Of a stretch of DNA of 5,234 nt, positions 1-5,234 are shown piece after piece. Origin of the DNA: Gammaproteobacteria bacterium (lineage in GTDB: Bacteria; Pseudomonadota; Gammaproteobacteria; Pseudomonadales; Azotimanducaceae_A). The translations under genes were made by a program, and so were the position numbers. The notes under the pieces were generated by a model. That model saw nothing but the letters and a program-made list of their open reading frames with translations. It was not told the DNA's origin and made no database searches. Position 1 is the stretch's first letter; every line of letters begins with the position of its first letter. The stretch is from positions 1 to 5,234 of the forward strand of contig JAPOON010000202.1 of NCBI GenBank assembly GCA_026713405.1, given 5' to 3'.

Positions 1-1
1 A

Positions 2-445
2 CTCTTCCCGTCGGAATCGCCGCAGACCGTCGACAACTTCCTGCGCCTGGTGGACGAGAACTTCTACGACGGGCTGATCTTTCACCGGGTGATAGCCGGT
101 TTCATGATTCAGGTGGGGGGCTACGACGGTGCCATGATCTACCGGAAAGCCCCACGTACCGTGGTCAACGAGTCCTCGAACGGGCTGTCCAACACGCGCG
201 GCACACTCGCCATGGCGCGCACCTCGGACCCGGATTCCGCCGACGCCCAGTTCTTCATCAACGTAAAGGACAACGCCTATCTCGATGCCAGGGGCGGGCA
301 GCCGGGCTACACCGTGTTCGGCAAGGTGATCGCGGGCATGGAAACCGTCACGGAGGTGGAGTTGAGCGAGACGCACCGGCGCAAGGGCATGGCCGACGTG
401 CCGGTCGAGAATATCGTCATACAGACCGCCACGCGCCTGCGTTAG
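2..445 (+). CDS. Cyclophilin-type peptidyl-prolyl cis-trans isomerase, 3' part (5' end outside window)
   Basis: Catalyses cis-trans isomerisation of Xaa-Pro peptide bonds and so assists protein folding. The reading frame is open from base 2 to the TAG at 443-445, giving 147 visible residues. A GTG at 50 is an internal Val, because homology to cyclophilins continues upstream of it (SPQTVDNFLRLV). Family signatures are clear: FHRVIAGFMIQVGG with the catalytic Arg at visible residue 29, then LAMARTSDPDSADAQFFIN (substrate-groove region), then GYTVFGKVIAGMETV. The human CypA-type Trp is not seen; its absence is usual in bacterial cyclophilins. Perhaps 10-40 N-terminal residues are missing, so I cannot tell whether there is a signal peptide (periplasmic PpiA-like) or not (cytosolic PpiB-like). 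It lies 33 nt upstream of the dehydrogenase on the same strand. Cotranscription is possible, but no functional link is expected. Confidence 0.95.
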   Translation, partial: LFPSESPQTVDNFLRLVDENFYDGLIFHRVIAGFMIQVGGYDGAMIYRKAPRTVVNESSNGLSNTRGTLAMARTSDPDSADAQFFINVKDNAYLDARGGQPGYTVFGKVIAGMETVTEVELSETHRRKGMADVPVENIVIQTATRLR

Positions 446-463
446 CGGCACAGTCATTCAGAC

Positions 464-471
464 AGAGGGGG
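464..471 (+). promoter_or_regulatory. Shine-Dalgarno sequence of the acyl-CoA dehydrogenase
   Basis: The purine run AGAGGGGG ends 7 nt before the ATG at 479. This spacing favours that start over the ATG two codons later at 485, which would be 13 nt away. The 446-478 gap shows no hairpin plus T-run, so no terminator separates this gene from the isomerase gene upstream. Confidence 0.7.
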
Positions 472-478
472 CAAGCCC

Positions 479-1735
479 ATGGCCATGAACGTCAGGCCGG
501 TTCCGGCACTGGACAACGAGGTCAACGACATCCGGCTGTCCACGGCGGAGATCGTCAACGAACACATCCTGCCGGTGGAGCATCGGCTCTGGGGCTGGAC
601 GACGGGAGACCGACGGGCGTCCGCCGAGACGGTCGAAGAGGCGCGAGCGCTGCGCCACGAGATTCAGGACAGGGTGAAGGGCGCCAGGCTCTGGGCGCCG
701 CACCTGCCGAAGGAGTTCGGCGGCATGGGCCTTTCCTTCATGCAGCATGCCTACATGAACGAGGTGCTGTCATACAGCCCCGGTGCCGCTTCCCTGTTCG
801 GGGTGGTGGCGCCGAATTCGGGCAACCAGAAGATCCTGGTCAAGTACGGCACGGCGGAACAGCACGAGCAGTGGCTCAGGCCGCTCACCGAGGGACGCAT
901 GCAGTCCGCCTTTTCCATGACGGAGCCCCACAACGCCGGCTCCGATCCGCGCTCGATCACCACCAGGGCGGAACTGGACGGCGACGAGTGGGTAATCAAC
1001 GGCCACAAGTGGTTCACGTCCAACGGCTTCGCGGCGGATTTCTACATCGTCATGTGCCGCACCTCCGACCCGGACGATCCGGGGGGCCGCAACGACAAGA
1101 TGACCCAGATCATCGTGCCCAAAAACACGCCCGGCGTGAACATCGTGCGCGGGGTGCCGGTGTGGGGCCGGGGCGGCAGCCACTGCGAGATCGTCTACGA
1201 CAACGTGCGGGTGCCGCGGGAAAATCAGCTCGGCGGCACCGGAACCGGCCACCGGGCCGCCCAGGACCGGCTGGGCGCGGGCCGCGTGTACCACTGCATG
1301 AACTCCATCGGTTCCATGTGGCGGGCATTCGACCTGATGGTGGAGCGGATGATGACCCGGGAGGTGCACGGCGGCGAGAAACTCGAAGAGAAGCAGTTCA
1401 TGCAGGGCTTCATCGCCGACAGCTACATCGACATCCAGAGCGCAAGGCTGATGACCATCCACTGCGCGGAGAAGATGGAAAGCGGCGCCGACCCCCGCAC
1501 CGACATCTCCGCGATCAAGGTGTTCGTGCCCCTGGCGTTTCACCGGGTGGTGGACCGCGCGATCCAGGTGTGGGGCGCCGCGGGCGTGTCGGGCGACCTG
1601 CCGCTGGCCGGCATGTACCAGGGCGCCCGGACGCTGCGCATCGCCGACGGGCCGGACGAGGTGCACCGGGTGCTGATCGCCAAGAACATTCTCAGGCGCT
1701 ACCACGCCGGCGAGTCCTGGGACTTCGGGAACTGA
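479..1735 (+). CDS. Acyl-CoA dehydrogenase, ACAD10/ACAD11-like group
   Basis: FAD flavoenzyme that introduces a 2,3 double bond into an acyl-CoA, passing electrons to electron-transfer flavoprotein; presumably cytosolic. It has 418 residues, a normal length for a single-domain ACAD. Order: N-terminal helical domain (about 15-140, with KEFGG at 78-82), beta domain (about 144-245, with the FAD/substrate motif FSMTEPHNAGSD at 145-156 and NGHKWFTSNG at 174-183), C-terminal helical domain (about 255-405, with QVWGAAGVSGDLPL at 363-376). The stretches RLGAGRVYHCMNSIG (264-278) and TLRIADGPDEVH (385-396) are typical of the ACAD10/11-like group. Asp390 falls where medium-chain ACADs carry the catalytic Glu of YEGT, as judged by eye. 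The start at 479 is supported by a strong Shine-Dalgarno. The stop is one base from the SDR start, so the two are probably coupled. Chain length and substrate cannot be read off; a generic acyl-CoA dehydrogenase is the safe call, and an LvaC-like role is an inference. Confidence 0.93.
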   Translation: MAMNVRPVPALDNEVNDIRLSTAEIVNEHILPVEHRLWGWTTGDRRASAETVEEARALRHEIQDRVKGARLWAPHLPKEFGGMGLSFMQHAYMNEVLSYSPGAASLFGVVAPNSGNQKILVKYGTAEQHEQWLRPLTEGRMQSAFSMTEPHNAGSDPRSITTRAELDGDEWVINGHKWFTSNGFAADFYIVMCRTSDPDDPGGRNDKMTQIIVPKNTPGVNIVRGVPVWGRGGSHCEIVYDNVRVPRENQLGGTGTGHRAAQDRLGAGRVYHCMNSIGSMWRAFDLMVERMMTREVHGGEKLEEKQFMQGFIADSYIDIQSARLMTIHCAEKMESGADPRTDISAIKVFVPLAFHRVVDRAIQVWGAAGVSGDLPLAGMYQGARTLRIADGPDEVHRVLIAKNILRRYHAGESWDFGN

Positions 1736-1736
1736 G

Positions 1737-2513
1737 GTGCAGCTGCAGGGAAAAGTCGCCGCCATCACCGGCGGCACGGCGGGCATCGGGCTCGGCATAG
1801 CCCGCGCCTTTCTTGACGAGGGCGCTACGGTCGCGCTTATGGCCCGGGGCGAAGCCCGGGCGAGGCGTGCACTGGAAGAACTCGATGCCGGGGAGCGTTG
1901 CGTGTTCATCGCCGGCGATGCGACGGTGCAGGCGGACGTGGAAGGATTCGTCGACGCCACCGCCGAGCGTTTCGGCCGTATCGATGTGCTGGTCAACAAC
2001 GCCGGCGGCGCCGGCGACCTGCAGCCGCTGGTTCAGCTTTCCGACGCAGCCTTCGACCTGGCGATGAAGTGGAATGTCTACTCGACGTTCTGGGCCACCC
2101 GCCGCGCGCTCCAGCCGATGCTGGCGCAGGGCTGGGGGCGCGTCATCAACATCTCGTCCGTCGAGGGCAAGATCGGCAAGCCCGTGTTCACCGCCTACAC
2201 GGCCGCCAAGCACGCCGTCAACGGCCTCACCAAGTCGCTGGCCCGGGAAGTCGGGGAGGCCGGGGTAACGGTCAACGCCATCTGCCCGGGGCTGGTAATC
2301 ACGGACATCATCAAGGACAACGGCCCGGCCACCGCGGAAGCGATGGGCCTCACGTTCGAGGAAATGGTCGATCTCTTTGCCCAGGAATCGGCGGTGAAGC
2401 GACCCAACACCGTCGAAGAGGTGGCCGCCGTTGCGGTATTGCTGGCATCGGACGCGGGCGCGGGAATAACCGGCGCCGCCCTCAGCGTGGATGGCGGCAC
2501 GGCGCCATATTGA
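1737..2513 (+). CDS. Short-chain dehydrogenase/reductase (classical SDR, 3-hydroxyacyl/3-hydroxybutyrate dehydrogenase-like)
   Basis: NAD(P)-dependent oxidoreductase interconverting an alcohol and a ketone. The 258 residues are typical of classical SDRs. The cofactor motif TGGTAGIG is at 11-18 and NNAG at 87-90. The catalytic set is complete: Asn113, Ser141, Tyr154 and Lys158 (YTAAK). CPGLVITD (183-190) and the C-terminal ITGAALSVDGG (244-254) follow. The C-terminal half reads like bacterial 3-hydroxybutyrate dehydrogenases and FabG-type enzymes, but the substrate is uncertain. The GTG start at 1737 is chosen because it places GKVAAITGG at the family's usual distance from the N terminus. GGGA at 1727-1730, inside the end of the dehydrogenase gene, is a modest Shine-Dalgarno. 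With one base between the TGA and the GTG, translational coupling to the dehydrogenase is likely, suggesting that both act on the same acyl-CoA route. No charged residue at the end of beta-2 (ALMARGEAR) settles NAD versus NADP; the Arg there leans slightly to NADP. Confidence 0.93.
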   Translation: MQLQGKVAAITGGTAGIGLGIARAFLDEGATVALMARGEARARRALEELDAGERCVFIAGDATVQADVEGFVDATAERFGRIDVLVNNAGGAGDLQPLVQLSDAAFDLAMKWNVYSTFWATRRALQPMLAQGWGRVINISSVEGKIGKPVFTAYTAAKHAVNGLTKSLAREVGEAGVTVNAICPGLVITDIIKDNGPATAEAMGLTFEEMVDLFAQESAVKRPNTVEEVAAVAVLLASDAGAGITGAALSVDGGTAPY

Positions 2514-2576
2514 TACGCTGGCCATTGAACTGCGGGAAGTTTCCGGCGCGGGCTAGGCGTCTTTTGGGGGATTTGG

Positions 2577-2657
2577 ATGCGAATCTTCACCACGGCACGC
2601 GGGGACGAGGTCGCGCAGGGAACAACCGTTGGTCGTAGGATTAGAGCGGGTGATTGA
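2577..2657 (+). CDS. Possible 26-codon leader or small ORF upstream of the monooxygenase
   Basis: ATG at 2577, TGA at 2655-2657, 26 residues beginning MRIFTTARGDEV and ending RRIRAGD. The run GGGGGA at 2566-2571 lies 5 nt before the ATG, a better ribosome-binding site than that of the monooxygenase itself. The stop is 17 nt before the monooxygenase ATG, so ribosomes finishing here could help start the next gene. The peptide has no membrane segment and no motif I recognise. It could equally be chance in a 160-nt gap, or the remnant N terminus of a lost gene. Only its position and ribosome-binding site support it. Confidence 0.2.
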   Translation: MRIFTTARGDEVAQGTTVGRRIRAGD

Positions 2658-2665
2658 AGTCCCGC
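2646..2665 (+). other. Small inverted repeat just before the monooxygenase start
   Basis: GCGGG (2646-2650) and CCCGC (2661-2665) could pair as a 5-bp GC stem with a 10-nt loop that contains the stop codon of the small upstream ORF. The stem ends 8 nt before the monooxygenase ATG, so it would cover the normal Shine-Dalgarno zone. The remaining GGTGA (2666-2670) is a poor, too-close ribosome-binding site. A five-base stem is expected by chance fairly often in GC-rich DNA. Confidence 0.2.
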
Positions 2666-2673
2666 GGTGACTC

Positions 2674-3966
2674 ATGAATAAACCCGTTCTCGTTGCCGGT
2701 GGCGGTATCGGTGGCCTCGCTACCGCGTTGACCCTGCACCAGATTGGTGTTCCCTGCCTGGTATTTGAAGCCGTGCCGCACCTCGAGCCGCTGGGGGTGG
2801 GCATCAACCTGCAATCCAGTGCCGTCAGGGAACTCTATGATCTGGGGCTGCGGGACAGCGAGTTGCAGCAGATCGGCGTGCGATGCCGGGAATGGGCATT
2901 GGTCGGACTGAACGGCAACGACATCTATTCGGAACCCCGGGGCCTCGAAGCCGGATGCCAGTGGCCCCAATACTCGGTACATCGGGGCGACTTTCACATG
3001 CTCCTGTACCGAACGACCGTGGCGCGACTGGGCGAGGGCTGTTTTTTCGCGGGCCACCGGGTGACGGGTTACCGGAACCACGAGGCCGGCGTGACCATCC
3101 AGGTTGAGACGAGCGACAACCGGTCTCTTGAATTCGACGGTTCGCTGCTGGTTGCTGCCGATGGCATTCATTCGACCGCAAGGGCCCGGATGCATCCCCG
3201 ACAGCCACCCATTCACTGGGGTGGCGCCATCATGTGGCGGGGCACCAGCCCGGGCGTTCCCATTCGAACCGGCGCCTCTTTTGTCGGCCTGGGCACGCAC
3301 CGCCACCGTCTTGTCTTCTATCCGATTTCACCTCCCGACCCCGAAACCGGCCTTGCAACCATCAACTGGATTGCCGAGATCACCGTGGACAATGCCGATG
3401 GCTGGTCGAAGGGCGACTGGAGCCACAGGGTCGAACTGGATGAATTCATTCATCATTTCGCGGATTGGAACTACGGCTGGCTCGATGTGCCGGAACTCCT
3501 GTCAGCCGCGGGCGAAGTGTTCGAATACCCGATGATCGATCGCGACCCGGTTGCAACGTGGCGGGATGGAAACGTTGTCCTGCTGGGCGATGCGGCGCAT
3601 CCGATGTATCCGACCGGGTCCAACGGCGCGACCCAGGCTGTTGTCGATGCGCGGGTGCTCGGCGCAGCCATGCTGGAACACGGTGTGACAGCGGCTGCGC
3701 TGAAGGATTACGACGACCGTCTATGCAGGGAAATTTCCGGGGTTGTACTGCGCAACCGGGGTGCCGGTCCCTTCGGGATTCTCAACATGGTAGACGAACG
3801 CTGCGGCAGCGTTTTCGACGACATCAACGACGTCATGTCGAAAGACGAGATGGATGAATTCATGCGCCGTTACGTGCAGGCGGCGGGTTATGCGATGGAT
3901 GCCTTGAATGCAGCGCCGCCGACCATTGCACCCGGGTCCGGAGTCAAACCGTTGCAGACAAGCTGA
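2674..3966 (+). CDS. FAD-dependent monooxygenase, PhzS-like (class A flavoprotein hydroxylase)
   Basis: Single-component flavin hydroxylase expected to use NAD(P)H and O2 to hydroxylate an aromatic or heteroaromatic substrate in the cytosol. It has 430 residues. The Rossmann GxGxxG lies at Gly9-Gly14 (VAGGGIGG) with the ribose-binding Glu32; the DG motif is ADGIHS (162-167); the GD motif is GDAAHPMYPTGSNGATQ (305-321). All three FAD/NAD(P)H signatures of the family are intact. PLGVGINLQ (39-47), SEPRG (86-90), PQYSVHRG (98-105), WGGAIMWRG (182-190), FADWNYGW (262-269) and YPMIDRDP (285-292) closely resemble my recollection of PhzS, the 5-methylphenazine-1-carboxylate hydroxylase of Pseudomonas, so it belongs near that subgroup. 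The C terminus is about 30 residues longer than I remember for PhzS. No phenazine genes are nearby, so the substrate is unknown. An in-frame TGA at 2668-2670 rules out any earlier start. The Shine-Dalgarno is weak. Third positions look less GC-rich in parts than in the upstream genes. Confidence 0.92.
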   Translation: MNKPVLVAGGGIGGLATALTLHQIGVPCLVFEAVPHLEPLGVGINLQSSAVRELYDLGLRDSELQQIGVRCREWALVGLNGNDIYSEPRGLEAGCQWPQYSVHRGDFHMLLYRTTVARLGEGCFFAGHRVTGYRNHEAGVTIQVETSDNRSLEFDGSLLVAADGIHSTARARMHPRQPPIHWGGAIMWRGTSPGVPIRTGASFVGLGTHRHRLVFYPISPPDPETGLATINWIAEITVDNADGWSKGDWSHRVELDEFIHHFADWNYGWLDVPELLSAAGEVFEYPMIDRDPVATWRDGNVVLLGDAAHPMYPTGSNGATQAVVDARVLGAAMLEHGVTAAALKDYDDRLCREISGVVLRNRGAGPFGILNMVDERCGSVFDDINDVMSKDEMDEFMRRYVQAAGYAMDALNAAPPTIAPGSGVKPLQTS

Positions 3967-4019
3967 CTGGTGATATCCGATATTCCGGGTGCTCGGTTTT
4001 GCAAGCGCTCTTGTTCGCA

Positions 4020-4034
4020 ATCCGGGCCCCGGGT
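4020..4034. other. GC-rich hairpin in the convergent intergenic gap
   Basis: ATCCGG (4020-4025) can pair with CCGGGT (4029-4034), including one G-T pair, around a 3-nt loop. It sits in the 103-nt gap between two convergent genes, where a shared terminator would be expected. Neither strand has a T-run after the stem, so it is not a canonical intrinsic terminator. The rest of 3967-4069 shows only the short symmetrical ATATCCGATAT (3973-3983) and nothing else I can interpret. Confidence 0.2.
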
Positions 4035-4069
4035 GCAGGACTTGCGCACGATTTGCAGGGATACCGCCC

Positions 4070-5224
4070 TCAGAACAGAGATTCGAATCCGATGGGTTCG
4101 TTGCTGGTGCGCGCTTCCCGGATGCAGCGGGCCAGGATTGGAATGCCGGTTTCGATCCTGTCTTCGGTCAGGTGTCCGAAGGCGAGGCGCAGATAGGGCG
4201 CGTCGTCGCCCCTGAAGTGAAAATCCGCGCCCGGCAGATAGTTGACCCCTCGGGACAGGGCGAGTTCGTACAGTTTGGCCAGGTCGGTGTCTTCCGGTAC
4301 GCGGACCCAGACGAACAGCCCGCCGGGAGGCTCGGACCAGGCGCAGATATCGGCAGCCGTCGCCCGCAGCTGCGCGCAGACCAGGTCGCGCTTGCGGCGG
4401 AGCGGCGGCGTGGTCACCGCCGCATGGGCGTCGATGCCGTCGCGGTAGAACTCGGCGACGACGGCGCTGGCGAAGGTGTTGCTGCCGGCATCGTGGCGGC
4501 GGGCGAGGATGGTCTCCAGCATGGGAGGCCGCGCGAGGATGTAGCCCAGCCGGAAGCCGGGAGCGAGGATCTTGGACAGGGAACAGAGATAGATATGGTC
4601 AGGGTCGTCGTCCAGCGCGTAAATGGCCGGCTCCACGGGCCCTTCGTAATGAACGTCGCCGTAGCAGTTGTCCTCGACGATCGGCACGTTGAAGCGGCGC
4701 GCCAGGTCGATCATCTCCAGCCGGCGGCTTGCGGGCATCACGAATCCGGTGGGATTCTGGTAGGTGGATATGGCGTAGATGAACCTGGGGCGGCGACCCT
4801 GCCGTTCGAGTTGCACGAGTGCCGCTTCCAGGGCATCCATCTTCATGCCGCCGCCGTCCAGGGGAATGCCGACCATGTCCAGCTGCAGCGACCGGTAGGC
4901 GGAAAGCGTGCCCGGGTAGGAAAACTCCTCCACGACAACCGTGTCCCCGTGCTGTTGTTGCAGGGCCTCGGCGCAGAGCGTCACAGCCTGCATGGAGCCG
5001 TTGGTGAGGACAAGGTGTTCCGGGTCCACCGCCACACCCTCGCGCTCCGATTCGCGGCGCGCCATGGCTTGGCGAAGCCCCGCGTGTCCCAGGCCGCCCG
5101 GGTAGTTGTTCAGTTCGGTGGCTTCCCGTTCAATGGCGGCCAGGGCTGGTGCCTGGAGCGAGTCGGTGGGAAATGTGCCCGGATCGGAACGGCCGACCCC
5201 GAAGTCGTAGGGTATTTCAGACAT
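4070..5224 (-). CDS. PLP-dependent aminotransferase, class I/II (fold type I)
   Basis: Pyridoxal-phosphate enzyme, most likely transferring the amino group of an amino acid to a 2-oxo acid in the cytosol. It has 384 residues, the normal full length for a stand-alone enzyme. The phosphate-binding loop is TNGSMQA (74-80); EEFSYPGTLSAY (99-110) holds the cofactor-stacking region; QNPTG (156-160) carries Asn157; EDNCYGD (184-190) carries Asp185 for the pyridine nitrogen and Tyr188; SLSKILAPGFRLGY (215-228) carries the Schiff-base Lys218 and Arg225; Arg346 in LRLAF (345-349) should bind the substrate carboxylate. The pattern resembles LysN/2-aminoadipate aminotransferases and the catalytic half of MocR regulators. 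The N terminus goes straight into the aminotransferase, so no GntR DNA-binding domain is present and it is an enzyme rather than a regulator. Only 10 nt upstream are visible, with no clear ribosome-binding site. It converges on the monooxygenase gene, so the two are not one operon. The substrate is not determinable. Confidence 0.92.
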   Translation of the reverse strand: MSEIPYDFGVGRSDPGTFPTDSLQAPALAAIEREATELNNYPGGLGHAGLRQAMARRESEREGVAVDPEHLVLTNGSMQAVTLCAEALQQQHGDTVVVEEFSYPGTLSAYRSLQLDMVGIPLDGGGMKMDALEAALVQLERQGRRPRFIYAISTYQNPTGFVMPASRRLEMIDLARRFNVPIVEDNCYGDVHYEGPVEPAIYALDDDPDHIYLCSLSKILAPGFRLGYILARPPMLETILARRHDAGSNTFASAVVAEFYRDGIDAHAAVTTPPLRRKRDLVCAQLRATAADICAWSEPPGGLFVWVRVPEDTDLAKLYELALSRGVNYLPGADFHFRGDDAPYLRLAFGHLTEDRIETGIPILARCIREARTSNEPIGFESLF

Positions 5225-5234
5225 GGTCCGGAAG

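Noticed and set aside
50..445. GTG at 50 as the true start of the isomerase gene
   Set aside because: Cyclophilin homology (SPQTVDNFLRLV) continues upstream to the window edge, so the gene is cut by the boundary rather than starting here.
871..1800. 309-codon plus-strand frame overlapping the dehydrogenase gene
   Set aside because: Arg-, Gly- and Pro-rich frame-shifted reading of a gene with intact family motifs in the other frame; no ribosome-binding site or domain supports it.
770..1999. 409-codon open frame on the minus strand across the dehydrogenase and SDR genes
   Set aside because: It lies antisense to two well-supported enzyme genes and spans their junction. Its translation is a low-information mix rich in Ala, Arg, His, Val and Pro with no recognisable motif, as expected for the complement of GC-rich codons.
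1692..2525. 277-codon minus-strand frame opposite the SDR gene
   Set aside because: Mirror-frame shadow of the SDR coding sequence; no motif and no independent start signal.
2531..2565. GGAAGTTTCC inverted repeat followed by CTTTT as a terminator after the SDR gene
   Set aside because: The loop would be only 2 nt, the stem breaks after four pairs, and the T-run is about 20 nt away and short, so it does not form an intrinsic terminator.
2636..2641. TAGGAT as a -10 promoter element for the monooxygenase
   Set aside because: No acceptable -35 element about 17 nt upstream, and a six-base partial match is weak evidence in this context.

Overview
The window is 5.2 kb of GC-rich, densely coding bacterial chromosome. 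The protein families, compact gene spacing and one GTG start suggest an aerobic proteobacterium that breaks down fatty, branched or aromatic acids. The exact lineage cannot be read from this sequence. I see no rRNA, tRNA, CRISPR array, insertion sequence, phage gene or attachment site.

Layout: the 3' part of a cyclophilin-type peptidyl-prolyl isomerase (2-445, +) enters from the left edge. It is followed after 33 nt by an acyl-CoA dehydrogenase of the ACAD10/ACAD11-like group (479-1735, +). One base later comes a classical short-chain dehydrogenase/reductase (1737-2513, GTG start). These last two are almost certainly one translationally coupled unit. A 160-nt gap follows. It holds a possible 26-codon ORF with a good Shine-Dalgarno-like sequence and a small hairpin. 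Next is an FAD-dependent aromatic-ring-type monooxygenase that resembles PhzS, the phenazine hydroxylase (2674-3966, +). A 103-nt convergent gap without a canonical terminator separates it from a stand-alone class I/II PLP aminotransferase on the opposite strand (4070-5224, -), whose start codon lies 10 nt from the right edge.

Function: the dehydrogenase and the SDR form a plausible acyl-CoA oxidation pair. The dehydrogenase most resembles enzymes that, in known systems, handle 4-hydroxyacyl-CoA chains (ACAD10/11 in animals, LvaC in the levulinate pathway of Pseudomonas). An adjacent SDR is also present in that Pseudomonas operon (LvaD). The kinase that would complete such a pathway is not in this window, so this is an inference and ordinary beta-oxidation-like roles remain possible. 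The monooxygenase and the aminotransferase are each clear at family level, but their substrates are not. No phenazine biosynthesis gene is present. Nothing here is demonstrably a new system; the points most worth a second look are the ACAD/SDR pair, the Asp in the catalytic-base position, the orphan PhzS-like enzyme and the small ORF ahead of it.
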